A DNA stretch of 64,000 nt from Euborellia annulipes (Eukaryota; Arthropoda; Insecta; Dermaptera; Anisolabididae): contig JAKCPI010001756.1 in assembly GCA_023213315.1 (NCBI GenBank), positions 186,001-250,000 of the forward strand. The letters are read 5' to 3'. Under the pieces are notes generated by a model, which saw only the letters and a list, made by a program, of their open reading frames with translations, had not been told where the DNA came from and ran no database searches. This document shows, piece by piece, positions 33,667-44,935 of the stretch (its first letter is position 1; every line of letters begins with the position of its first letter). The translations under genes and the position numbers were made by a program.

Positions 33667-33996
33667 ACGAACGGTTGAGTAGTGGTTCTTTCGCTTTAAC
33701 AAAATTTGTTTTTCATTAAGTACTACACAAAAAAATTTTTGTTTAAATCGGTGACAGGAAGGCTATGCACTCCCTTGTTAGTCAGTTATAAGTATTTTTA
33801 TTGTTAGTATATTCATTTTTACTAGGCTAAACAATGGATTATAGAAATAATTTATAGTTTATGTTACTAGAGAATATCTCACAAGGGGAGTGCATAGCCT
33901 TCATAACACCGATTTGAACGAAATTTTTTTTATGTGTAATACTTAATGAAAAACAAATTCTGTTAAAGCGAGAGAATGCACTTCTCAACCGTTCGT
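33667..33996. mobile_element. Foldback MITE, about 115-bp arms
   Basis: ACGAACGGTTGAGTAGTG...GGCTATGCACTCCCTTGT (33667-33778) is mirrored by ACAAGGGGAGTGCATAGCC...CTCAACCGTTCGT (33881-33996). The arms are well conserved around an AT-rich centre. No target duplication was identified. A deleted derivative lies at 34822-34900. Confidence 0.75.
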
Positions 33997-34049
33997 CTAA
34001 AAAATGTTAAAGATTTTGCCAGCATGTCTTGCCGTTGCTAACAATAACA

Positions 34050-34140
34050 TTTACAAAAGCCGGGGTAGCGTTCATTCTTTGTAAACATGAAATCCCGAGT
34101 TCGAATCTCTCCCTGTGCAACTAATTTTTTTTTGTGTAGT
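34050..34140 (+). repeat. Family E tRNA-like fragment with T tail
   Basis: CCGGGGTAGCGTTCATTCTT, then AAATCCCGAGTTCGAATCTC and GCAACTAATTTTTTTTT. Confidence 0.5.
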
Positions 34141-34409
34141 TTATTTATTTATTTATTTTTTTTTTTTTTTGATTTCTAAGAATATTATTTAATAGGTCTA
34201 TTAATAAATAAATAAAAAGTTTTTTTTAATTATTGGCATTGAATTTTTTTTCATATTGTTACATATAAGCTTATTTAAAGAAAATTCAAATGCTTTCAAT
34301 CAAAAATATAATACAAGATAAAGAAATATTTAATATCATACAAGAAATATAAATTGAACAGATAAATAAATAAATGTTCAATAATGTTTAATAATAAATA
34401 CATAAAAAT

Positions 34410-34761
34410 TAGGAACCGACCGAATATTCGGTTTCGGTTACGGTTTCGGCCAGTTTCGGCCAAAAATCATGGTTTCGGCCGTAGTTTCGGTTTCGGCCAA
34501 AAAGTGGCCGAACCTTTCGGCCGGCCGAAACCAGAGTCTGAAAAAATGGGATGAGACTCGCATGCAAAAAAAAAAAAAGGTCAAATAATTTGCACTTGAG
34601 GGAGAAAAAATTTAGTCTCCCTAAAAAAAGGTAAAATGATTTTCACGGGAGAGAAAAAATTCAAAAAAAAAAAAGGTAAAATGAAAAAAATTTTTATAGG
34701 AAATACAAGTTTCGGTTTCGGTTACGGTTTCGGCTGAAAATCTTGTTTCGGTCGGACCCTA
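34410..34761. mobile_element. hAT-type MITE with perfect 8-bp target duplication
   Basis: The ends TAGGAACCGACCGA and TCGGTCGGACCCTA (complement TAGGGTCCGACCGA) are inverted. ATAAAAAT flanks both sides (34402-34409 and 34762-34769). Both subterminal regions are made of TTTCGGTTTCGGTTACGG and CGGCCAAAA words. It is the internally deleted relative of the 4.4-kb element at 36152-40553. TAGGG ends plus an 8-bp duplication indicate hAT. Confidence 0.9.
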
Positions 34762-34821
34762 ATAAAAATATACAAAAATTTTGAAAATTTTTGAAATTTT
34801 CCTTTAACATTTTTTTTTTAG

Positions 34822-34900
34822 ACGAAGCGTTGAGTAGTGCGTTCTCTCGCTTTAACAGAATTTGTTATGAAGGCTATGCACTCCCCTTGTCAGTTATACA
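34822..34900 (+). repeat. Deleted copy of the 33667 foldback family
   Basis: ACGAAGCGTTGAGTAGTGCG, CTCTCGCTTTAACAGAATTT and GGCTATGCACTCCCCTTGTC are fused, with the middle of the arm missing. Confidence 0.65.
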
Positions 34901-35699
34901 TCACTGAAAGCATTTTTCAAATCGGTTCAGTACATTTTGAGATAAGCCCTGTAAACGATTAACAGTTGGAATATTCACAGTGCTCATTCATTCATTACTC
35001 TGCATGGGATATCATCATCTAATGTTTGATTGTATCAAAGGTTTTGTTGTTTTTGGATCAATTTTTTTTGGGTTTTTTTGAAATACTTGTTTTTTATTTA
35101 ATTATGTTATTTTAAAACAATTTAATAACAATAAGCACTAAAAACTTATTTATTGAAATTAATTTATATTATTGAGCTTTATTATTATTTTTTACAATTG
35201 GATTGACTTTTTAGTCATCCTATATTTAAACAAAAAAAAAAAAAAAGGGAATAATCGGAAACATTATTTCTATATATCACCAAGTTATAAGAACACAAGC
35301 GTATTGTTTTTTGTTTAATCACGCAATTCAACAAACAAAGATTAATGGCTCTGGGAGATTTTTTTTTTATAAATATAATATAATAGGATTATATAAAAAT
35401 GATTTTTTTTATTTTAAATTTATATCTGGACAACAAACGTGTTTGAAATGTTTCATTTATAGAAAACAAAAACAAAAAAACTTTTTGTGTAAATATGAAA
35501 AAAAAAATACTTTATGTAATTGAATAGATCGGACAAATCTGATATTTACGGGATTTAAAAAATAAAAATTAAATTATTTTTAAAATAATTTGTAATTATT
35601 TATTTTTATTAAATTTAAAAAATTATATCCATTGTTGAAAAATTATTTATTATTAAATTATATTGAAAAACAATTATATTGTTAGTTTATTGTTGATAT
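34901..35699. other. No recognisable gene
   Basis: AT-rich sequence with a poly-A run at about 35232-35247. A 70-codon open frame (35311-35523) is A/T-biased and unrecognised. Confidence 0.45.
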
Positions 35700-35835
35700 C
35701 TAAGAATAAAAAACATGGCGGTTAACGCTTTATCACCTCAAAAGAAAAATACTTATTTTTAATAAATTAAAATTAATACAAATACAAGTGTTATATATCA
35801 TTTTAATCAGAAAAATGGCAAGATTTAGAATATAA
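35700..35835 (-). repeat. Family B copy
   Basis: ACATGGCGGTTAACGCTTTA, TCACCTCAAAAGAAAAATAC, GTTATATATCATTTTAATCA and GAAAAATGGCAAGATTTAG. Confidence 0.75.
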
Positions 35836-37388
35836 AATAAAAAATATATGTTACTAAAGAGAGAAGATTAGGAAAATGCACTAAAGCCTGGCTTTATAGA
35901 TTCTAAGGTTTTAAGAAGGTTGATTAATCCCAAGGGAAGGGATTACCCATGGCTTTATGATAAATTTTGCATCACTATGAGAGAATAATTACTCTCTATT
36001 GTTAGTTGGCTCCCTAAGTGCTCGATAATCAGCTTAAGAGAGAGGAAGAGCCATCCATCTCTCTCCCTCACTTGGTCTTCCATCTTAATCTGGTTATGAT
36101 GATTATTAGTATCAATTTTGAGAGGTTCAATCAAATGGGATCAGTTCCCACTAGGGTCCGACCGAAACAAGATTTTCAGCCGAAACCGAAACCGAAACCG
36201 AATATTCGGCCTCAACCTTAGTTTCGGCCGAAACCGTAACCGAAACCGAAACTTGTATTTCCTATAAAAATTTTTTTTTTCATTTTACCTTTTTTTTTTG
36301 AATTTTTTTTCCCTCCCGTGAAAATCATTTTACCTTTTTTTTAGGGAGACTAAAATTTTTTTCTCCCTCAATAGGCCAGTCAATATCGACATTTAAATCG
36401 CAAAACGTAAAGTATTCCTGCATTTTTGGTATGTTATTTGGACCCCTTGGGGGGAGTGCGAAACCACATTTTGCAATTAAAAAAAAAAGTTGTTCTTCCC
36501 GCGTAGTACGAGAAAAACTGCGTAATTTTCGCACTTTTTTCAGTTTTTGCAGTTTAATTCAAAAACTATGGGCTTTTTGACATTTGTTGCTTATAGCATT
36601 TTTAAAGTATATTAAATTTGAAACAATTCAAGCAAATTTGCAGCTCCGTATCTCTAATAGTTTTTGAGATATGATAATTGAAAAATGTACAAGATTTTCA
36701 CAAATGTTACAATTTTCAGTTTTGCTTATGTTTAAAGCCGAATATCGGCTTAACCGCTCAAGTTTAGAGAAAAGTTGTGATAAATTGAGTTTTAGCACAT
36801 TTAATTACCTTTCATTTAAGCGCAGTACGGGGTCAGTAACCCTTGTAGTTTTCTTGTAATCGTAAAAAAACAAAAATTGCAGTAATAGTCCAGTCAAATT
36901 TCACATTAAATTGCAAACCCCCAAGTAACGCTGCATTTTTGGTATGTTATTTTGACCCCTTAGGAGAGTGTGAAACCACATTTTGCAATCAAAAAAAAAA
37001 GTTGTGCTACCTGCATAATACGAGAAAAATTTCAAAATTTTCGGACATTTTTCAGTTTTTGCTGTTTAATTAAAAAAATATGGGCTTTTGACATTAGTTG
37101 TTATTATCATTTTTAAAGTGCATTAAATTTCAAACAATGGAAGCCAAACCACACCTTCGTAAGTTTAATAGTTTTTGAGATATGATACAATTTCATGTAG
37201 TGTTATTTAAAACTTGTATTATTGGAATTTTTGTTTTTTAAGTTTATAAGAGAACTATAAGAGCTAATGACCCCGTTTTGCTCTTAAATGAAAGGTAATT
37301 AAATGTGCTAAAACTCAATTTTTCACAACTTTTCTCTTAGCATGAGCCGTTATGTCGATATTTGGCTTTAAACATAAATAAACCCGAC

Positions 37389-38025
37389 TAGAAATTGCTT
37401 TGGGAACGCCCAGAGTATACATCTGGACCTCATAGGGTCCCAAGGAGGCATGCCCAATAGGGAAATCCCTATAAGGGCCCAATTAGAACCCAATCGGGAA
37501 ATCCCCAGGAAAAAATAAAATAACTTATAGTCAGTTTCTCCCAATTGGGTTCTGTGTGGGACCTAAACGGGAAATCCCAATATAAAAATAAAAATTTCAC
37601 GTCTAGAAATTACTTTGGAATCACCCAGCGTATACATCTGGACCTCATGGGGTCCCAAGGAGGCAAGCCCAATAGGGAAATCCCTATAAGGGCCCAATTA
37701 GAACCCAATCGGGAAATCCCCAGGAAAAATATAATAACTTATAGTCAGTTTCTCCCAATTGGGTTCTGTGTGGGACCTAAACGGGAAATCCCAATATAAA
37801 AATAAAAATTTCACGTCTAGAAATTACTTTGGAATCACCCAGCGTATACATCTGGACCTCATGGGGTCCCAAGGAGGCATGCCCAATAGGGAAATCCCTA
37901 GAAGGGCCCAATTAGAACCCAATCGGGAAATTCCCACGACAAATAAAATAACTTATAGTATAGTTTCTCCCAATTGGGTTCTGTGTGGGACCTAAATGGG
38001 AAATCCCAACATTAAAATAAAAACT
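37389..38025 (+). repeat. 214-bp tandem repeat, three units
   Basis: ATCTGGACCTCAT occurs at 37421, 37636 and 37850. Each unit contains CCAATAGGGAAATCCC, AGGGCCCAATTAGAACCCAA and CCAATTGGGTTCTGTGTGGG. The units are highly similar. Confidence 0.9.
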
Positions 38026-39224
38026 TATACAAAATATTTGCTGTAGTATCTTATTTGGAATAAATAAAATCCAGTGTTCGCGAATGCGTAGATGATGAGG
38101 ATTGGAGTCGCGAGGCTCAATAGATGTCATTTGTTACATATAACGCATCACTTAATATTTAAAAATTAGAAATTAGGTTTGTTCGTTTCGCTTGTCATTG
38201 CAGTATAATTTACACATTTTGCCCTTTCTGTTCGTTTCAAGCTTGAACTTTTCTGCATATTTTTCTACCCAGAACCCAATTGCGCGAAAGTGATTATAAG
38301 TTATTTTATTTTTCCTGAGAATTTCCCGATTGGGTTATAATTGGGCCCTTATAGGGAATTCCCTATTCGGCATGCCTCCGACCCAATGGAATTGTGCAGG
38401 GCGATCACAGCGCCAAAGCTTTAGTAGATGACCACCTTTCAAACTGTCGCCATTTTCTCTCAATCTCCTTGGAAACATAATTAATATCGAAAAAAAGCTT
38501 GTGATCGTTTGCTGCTATTTTAATTTTAATTTTTTTTTTATTTATGTAATCTTTTAATCTATTTAATTCTTTCAATTATATTCATTAGAAATTTTAGACG
38601 TAAGAACGCATTGGCCTGAAGAAGCCTCTTTTAATTTTGATAAATGAATACAAGGAACATCATATCAACTTTATTTATTAAATGTCCTTTTGAAAGGTAA
38701 ATAGATAAATTAAAAAAAGATTATAAATTTATAAAATTAATTTATTTATTTTTCACATTTCCAGAGAACTAAAAGAAATTTTTTGCGAAAGGAAAAATAT
38801 TTTCCCACATGTGATAGCTGATGGTAATACTATAGATATATAGCCAAGGTAAAAAAATTAATGTGATTTATTTTAGAGATATAAACTTATTTTTACATCC
38901 ATATCTTTTTAAACAATTTTAGTAACGAATCTCAAGAAATATTGAAATCGACACAAAGAGAAAATGGAATTTTTAAAAAAATTTTAAAGATATGTAATCT
39001 TATTCTCAAATTAAAGAAAATTGATATCAAAACAAATATTTGATTTATATAATTATTTGATTTTCCTTTTATTAAGAATTTAATTGAAGCGAAATAGAAA
39101 TTAATTCACTTTCTTCATCTTGAATTTCCTAATCATCATATGCTAAATCATTTTCAGGCAATGTATTTATTTATTTTTATTTATTTAAGGATCAACTTTA
39201 TAAAAATGACAACTGAAGGACGGG

Positions 39225-39784
39225 CCACTTATGGATTTCCCTATGAGGCTAGGGGTTGGGATGCCTCTTTGGGACCTCTTTGGGATTTCCTCATCGGGGC
39301 ACAAGTGGGATTGCCCAATCAGGGCCAGATTGGCTTTTGCGTGACATCCCTGAGGGATCTTTATGGGGCCACATAGGGATTTCCCTATGAGGCTAGGGGA
39401 TGGGGTGCCTCTTTGGGACCTCTTTGGGACTTCCTCATCGGGGCCCAAGTGGGATTGCCCAATTAGGGCCAGATTGGCTTTTGCGTGACATCCCTGAGGG
39501 ATCTTTATGGGGCCACATAGGGATTTCCCTATGAGGCTAGGGGATGGGGTGCCTCTTTGGGACCTCTTTGGGACTTCCTCATCGGGGCCCAAGTGGGATT
39601 GCCCAATCAGGGCCAGATTGGCTTTTGCGTGACATCCCTGAGGGATCTTTATGGGGCCACATAGGGATTTCCCTATGAGGCTAGGGGATGGGGTGCCTCT
39701 TTGGGACCTCTTTGGGACTTCCTCATCGGGGCCCAAGTGGGATTGCCCAATTAGGGCCAGATTGGTTTTTGCGTGACATCCCAA
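39225..39784 (-). repeat. 144-bp tandem repeat, four units
   Basis: Near-identical units carry GGGATTTCCCTATGAGGCTA, TTTGGGACCTCTTTGGGA and GGGATTGCCCAAT. Because 144 is a multiple of three, a 199-codon minus-strand open frame with a 48-residue period runs through it. It is a by-product, with no domain or conserved start. Confidence 0.9.
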
Positions 39785-40737
39785 TGTACGTCCCTAATGG
39801 GCAACCCAATGAGGCCCCAATAGGTCTCACATTAAAATTTCTAGTCGGGAAATTAAAAATTCTAAAATTTCTGTTGTGTTTTAAGCCCAATATCGACATA
39901 ACGGCTCATGCTAAGAGAAAAGTTGTGATAAATTGAGTTTTAGCACATTTAATTACCTTTCATTTAAGCGCAAAACGGGGTCATTAGCTCTTATAGTTCT
40001 CCTATAAACTTAAAAAAACAAAAATTCCAATAATACAAGTTTTAAATAGCCCTACATGAAATTGCATCATATCTCAAAAACTATTAAACTTACGAAGGTG
40101 TGGTTTGGCTTCAATTGTTTGAAATTTAATGGACTTTAAAAATGATAATAACAACTAATGTCAAAAGCCCATATTTTTTTAATTAAACTGCAAAAACTGA
40201 AAAATGTCGGAAAATTTTGAAATTTTTCTCGTATTATGCAGGTAGCACAACTTTTTTTTTGATTGCAAAATGTGGTTTCACACTCTCCTAAGGGGTCAAA
40301 ATAACATACCAAAAATGCAGCGTTACTTGGGGGTTTGCGAATTTAATGTGAAATTTGACTGGACTACAAGTGCAAATTATTTGACCTTTTTTTTTTTGCA
40401 TGCGAGTCTCATCCCATTTTTTCAGACTCTGGTTTCGGCCGGCCGAAAGGTTCGGCCACTTTTTGGCCGAAACCGAAACTAGGGCCGAAACCATGATTTT
40501 TGGCCGAAACTGGCCGAAACCGTAACCGAAACCGAATATTCGGTCGGTTCCTAGTTCCCACAGAACAAGCAAGCAAGGCCTGAAAAAATCACACGCTGTC
40601 ATTGAAAACAAATTATAATAATATTCCATCTAATTAATAATAGAAATTTTCTTTTTTGGAATTGCAAATTTTATTAACAACAAAAACAAAGAAAATTTTT
40701 TTGTTAAAAATGTATGATTTTTTTGTTTATTCTAAAT

Positions 40738-40865
40738 CTTACCATTTTTCTGTTTAAAAAGATATGTAACACTTGTAATGTAAATTGTTATAAATGAATA
40801 AAAAAATCCTTTTTTTAGATTGAGGCGAGAATCCGCCATTTTTTTATGTAAAATTACAACAATAA
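40738..40865 (+). repeat. Family B copy
   Basis: TACCATTTTTCTGTTTAAAA, TTTAGATTGAGGCGAGAATC, CGCCATTTTTTTATG and AAAATTACAACAAT. Confidence 0.7.
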
Positions 40866-40994
40866 TTTCAAATTTATTTTTTTTTTAATCTCAAAAATTT
40901 ATTTTAAAATTTATTTATAATAAACAAAATATAAATTATATTTTGATTTGAAACTCGTAAATTATTTACATATTTAAATTTAAATAAAAATATT

Positions 40995-41035
40995 AATCGG
41001 GTTGCCTGGGAACCGAACCCACACTCCTTGGCTTT
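40995..41035 (-). repeat. Family E-like B box
   Basis: On the minus strand CCAAGGAGTGTGGGTTCGGT, followed by TCCCAGGCAACCCG. It is a short remnant. Confidence 0.4.
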
Positions 41036-41134
41036 TATATTTAAAAAAAGATTGAATTTCTTTTTTTGCCAAACAATATAATAAAATTTTGAATTAAAAT
41101 AAATATTGTTCAATTAAATAAATTAAAATATTTA

Positions 41135-41335
41135 ATTAATTCTCACTATTTATTTATAACAAACACTAAAGGGGTTCAAATTATAAAAACCTAAATATCT
41201 CCTCAATTATCAACTTTAGAGAAATTTTACCCAAATACAAAAATCTTCTATTTATAATTCTAAACAACTTTTGTTTGAAATTTTTTTTTATTTTCTTAAT
41301 ATGTAATGAGATATTTGGCGTTTAATGTTTCTATC
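41135..41335 (+). repeat. Family C unit
   Basis: ACACTAAAGGGGTTCAAATT, AAATATCTCCTCAATTATCA, TCTAAACAACTTTTGTTTGA. A single unit. Confidence 0.6.
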
Positions 41336-41455
41336 AAAGTATTTTCGACAAATTTCTTTAATTTGAGAAGATCCCTATGCTACAAATTATTGGCTGTTAA
41401 ATCCCGTTTTAATATTCATTCATAAATAAATAAATAAATAAATAAATAAAAATAA

Positions 41456-42160
41456 ATAATACGTAATATTCTCTTTTTTTTCTCCGATGTTATTATCAGA
41501 TTTTGGAACTCTGACCCGTTTCCATTCATTATTTCTAAATCGCTATTGAATTTACGTCGCACATATATGCATGCTAACATGAAAAAAAAAACTGTCGGCT
41601 CAATTATGTTTTGATGAAATCTTAACATTGGTGACGAAATGATTGATTTTGATATTATTATTAAAGCCTTGAAAAATGATGAAATAAAACTTGTCTATGT
41701 TATTTAGTGAAGTCGACCGACTGGCTGCAAAAGGCCGATAAAAAGAAATAAAAAAAAGATGCCACTACCACCACCACGATTACCACCCCGCTGCCAATAA
41801 GTAAAGTGCGTAAAATAACGAGATCTCAACACGACACGCGCCGATCTCTTTAGTGACCTAGCTCTAACTCTATCTCCTTCTCGCTCTCTTCTCATCGACC
41901 GACTCAGTAGACACTCACTATCACTCACTAGCCATGCTATGCTTAGGACATTTTTTTTATCATATAAAAAAAAACTCGCTTTTTGAAATTCCCCCCAAAA
42001 AATGAATTTTGTTATTATCTAAATCTCCAAAAATTGAAATTTTAACCCTTCATAATAAAACAAGAAATTATGTTTTTTAAATTTTATAAATTCAGAATAA
42101 ATAGAAATTTCTAGACATCAAGCATAAATATAAGCATGCTTATAAAATTCTGTATACATT
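41456..42160. other. Unassigned segment
   Basis: Mostly A/T-rich, with a balanced block at 41705-41935 (GTCGACCGACTGGCTGCAAA, CGACACGCGCCGATCTC, CTATCACTCACTAGCCATGC). A 74-codon minus-strand open frame covers it without a domain. No function assigned. Confidence 0.35.
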
Positions 42161-42164
42161 GAAA

Positions 42165-42265
42165 AAAAACCCCATGAAAATCCGTTGAGTAGTTTCAGAG
42201 TTATAGCGTTACAAAAAAAATAGTTAAAATTAAATCTCATAATTATATTATTCTATAATACAAAA
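42165..42265 (-). repeat. Family A copy
   Basis: On the minus strand: TTATGAGATTTAATTTTAAC, CTCTGAAACTACTCAACGGA and TTTTCATGGGG. Confidence 0.7.
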
Positions 42266-42349
42266 AAAAAATAATAATAATAAGAAAATACATTATATAA
42301 TAAATAATATAATAATTTTTATTTTAGACAAATTTAAAATTTAATTTTA

Positions 42350-43025
42350 TTGTTTAATACTCGCTTTTGATTTCTAACAAACTCCAAAGGGGTTAAAAAG
42401 AGAAAAATCAAAATATCTCCTCAAATATCAACTTTAAAGAAATAATACCCAAATGCAAAATTGTTCTATTTGATATTTGCAACAACTTTTGTTTGAAAAA
42501 TTTTTTTATATCTCTTACTCTTTCGGAGATATGAATGTTTTAAATTAGCAGAGAAAAATTAACGAGATATATGAATCAAATTTCTTTTAAATAATTAATT
42601 ATTTTTATTTTATTACTCGTTATCTCTTTATAATAAATTCCAAAGGGGTTAAAAAGAGAAAAATCAAAATATCTCTTTAAATATTAACTTTATCACAAAA
42701 ACACCCAAATACAAAATTGTTCTATCTGATATTTGCAACAACTTTTGTTTGGCAAAAAATTTTATATCTCTTACTCTTTTGGAGATATAGATATTTTAAA
42801 AAGAAAAATTAAATGCGAGATATAATAGTCTAATAAAATTTATTTTAAATAATTAAATTTTTATTTTTTGAGATTTTTACTCGTTATCTGTTTATAACAA
42901 ATTCCAAAGGTATTTAAAACAGAAAAATCAAAATATCTCCTTAAATATTGACTTTAACATAAAAACCCCCAAATACAAAATTGTTCTATTTGTTATTTAC
43001 AACAACTTTTGTTTAAATTTTTTTT
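42350..43025 (+). repeat. Family C cluster, three units of about 260 bp
   Basis: CCAAAGG-type landmarks at 42384, 42640 and 42904. Each is followed by AAAATCAAAATATCTCC, AATACAAAATTGTTCTAT and CAACAACTTTTGTTT. The most regular Family C array in the window. Confidence 0.75.
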
Positions 43026-43667
43026 TTCAAATTTTAATTTTATTGACTTTTATTCAATTTTCTTGAATTTTCCTCAATTAAAAAAATTGATATGATCATG
43101 ACACAACAACAATGTGTTAGTAAATAAATATCAAGCGAGTGGTTTTATCAAGTAGAAGGTTTCCTCTTCTTCTCTATCTCCCTCAATGGTCTAATGTTAC
43201 GTTAGGGCTCTGAGAAGTGGATCCTGAGGCGACCGAGTTTTTTTTTTTTTTTATTTTTTTTATACGAGTGTAAACGAACAAACGAACGAAAAAAAAAGAA
43301 AGAGAGAGAAAATTCCGTCATCTCGCTCACTCCAGGCCAAATATTCTTAGCTTGAACAAATAGAGAAAATCTAGTTATATATATGTAAGGCCCATAGAGA
43401 GAGGGAGGGAAAATAAAGAAAATGTCTGTGTGTGAATTTGAAATAACGTTTTATTATTTTTTTTTCCCCTCTAAATTATTAAAGATATTTTCTTGAAAAC
43501 TAAAAGAGAAAAAAAAAATCTTTAAAAGGACAATCAGAAAAAAAATTAAATTAAATTTTACAATTATTATTCAATAATTTATACTGTTGTATAAAAGGAA
43601 ATAAGATTAGAGAAAAATCCTCTAATTTTTAAAATAAACACAGGATTGTTGGCCAATGATGTAGATT
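43026..43667. other. No recognisable gene
   Basis: AT-rich sequence with a T run (about 43240-43262), purine-rich AAAGAGAGAGAAAA and a Family A trace at 43535-43575. Confidence 0.45.
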
Positions 43668-43850
43668 GGGTTTGGTGCGTTCCATAGCGCATGAGTTATT
43701 AAGTCAGGGTTTGGTGCGTGCCATAGCGCATGATTTATTAAGTCAGGGTTTGGTGCGTTTCATAGTGCATGATTTATTAAGTCAGGGTTTGGTGCGTTCA
43801 ATAGTGCATAATTTTTTAGTCAGGGTTTAGTGCGTTCACGATTTATTTTT
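43668..43850 (+). repeat. 39-bp tandem repeat, about 4.5 units
   Basis: GGGTTTGGTGCGT begins at 43668, 43707, 43746 and 43785, with a diverged GGGTTTAGTGCGT at 43823. Each unit also has CATAGCGCATGATTTATTAA or a close variant. Non-coding. Confidence 0.9.
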
Positions 43851-44869
43851 TAGTTCATTTCTTAAAAGAAAAAAGAAGTAAAGCATATAAAATTGTTTCT
43901 TAAATATTTTAAGCATTTTTAATCCTATTATATTTTCATAGAATAAAATAATAAATCAAAATCCGAGTATTTAAGCTTAACATAATCAAAATCTAATTAC
44001 ACTAATCCTAATGAGATCATATACTTAAATTGAGACTAATAACCGTTCAGGTCTAGTTGAAAAATTACATGGGAATTAAATTTAAAAAACACTTGGTAAT
44101 ATACCAATAAAGTCAGTGGATGCGCACTTATATAACAGAAAAAGGAGTAGGAGCAGCCAAAAATAATAGCATCCCGGAAAATAAATTTCTCTCAAAACAT
44201 CTGCCCTTTTTTCTGTTATACTAGGTAATATGTTTCAATATATTTATTGGTATAAAAATTCGTATCAAGTAATTTATTTACATCATAAACACATACTACC
44301 TAATGCTTTTTTAAATTTATTTTACCTAAATAGAATTGCAATTCATGCAAAAAGTCGCAAAGCCCGCCTTCGGCGAGCAATTGCAAAATTTCCAAATAGT
44401 GGGCAAGAATAAATTTGATGCAAGATTTTAAAGTTTTAAATTTTCCTCTCTGACTCCGTCATCTCTTACTCTGGCCAATCAGCGTGAGAGTTGTCACAGC
44501 GGACATACACCAGAAATACCTGGTACATTGTTAGAGCTTTACTTAAATTTTAGGCGGGTAATTTAAAAATAAAATTATTTATTAAATATTATAAAAATGA
44601 AAATAATTTATATTTAAAAAAAAAAATAATAATAATAATAATAAATGAATTTAAAACATTAAAATTGAGTATAAAATAAATTTAAAACACTAGGTGATAT
44701 GATTCAATATTATTTATTGGTATAAATACCTAACAAGTAATTTCTTTATATCAAAATTATTTATCAAATGATATTTAAAAAAAAAATGTTTAAAAACAAT
44801 GACAGACAACTGCCACTGCCCCCCACCCCCTAGATCCGGCCCTGCCACAAGGTAAACAATTTAATTTTT
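43851..44869. other. No gene; Family F/G-related words
   Basis: AT-rich sequence with AACACTAGGTGATATGATTC near 44687-44706 and a similar AACACTTGGTAATATACC near 44089. TATTTATTGGTATAAA occurs at 44242 and 44714. A GC-rich hairpin-prone word (AAGCCCGCCTTCGGCGAG) lies at 44360-44378. Confidence 0.45.
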
Positions 44870-44935
44870 TTTTCATCTAGGACGAGGGATATGAACCCTC
44901 GATCTCTATCCTACTTTCTTTAAAGATTTTCATCT
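44870..44935 (-). repeat. Family E tRNA-like fragment
   Basis: The minus strand has GATCGAGGGTTCATATCCCT, then CGTCCTAGATGAAAAAAAA. The 3' part matches the copy at 50918. Confidence 0.45.

Larger units (their letters stand above)
37383..39849. mobile_element. Nested element with two tandem-repeat arrays
   Basis: CCCGACTAGAAATT (37383-37396) and its exact inverse (39836-39849) bound the segment. Its left part is a 214-bp tandem array and its right part a 144-bp array. Both are full of GGGAAATCCC-, GGGCCC- and CCCAATNGGG-type words. A single inverted copy of the left unit lies at about 38270-38395. The middle (38400-39215) holds unrecognised sequence. The superfamily and target duplication are unclear (AAA on both sides). 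Confidence 0.6.
36152..40553. mobile_element. 4.4-kb composite hAT-type element with perfect 8-bp target duplication
   Basis: The ends TAGGGTCCGACCGA (36152) and TCGGTCGGTTCCTA (to 40553) match the MITE at 34410-34761. GTTCCCAC flanks both sides (36144-36151 and 40554-40561). Internally, 36890-37385 is inverted at about 39866-40375, and part of 36370-36540 is repeated directly at 36905-37080. No transposase is visible. A different element (37383-39849) appears nested in the centre. The intact duplication shows that the whole assembly either moved as a unit or received its insert after landing. Confidence 0.88.

Noticed and set aside
39185..39784. 199-codon minus-strand frame as a real protein
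   Set aside because: Exactly periodic with the 144-bp tandem repeat; no start context or domain.
42350..43025. CRISPR array
   Set aside because: Repeats are long, degenerate and AT-rich with similar, not unique, intervening sequence, and the DNA is eukaryotic.
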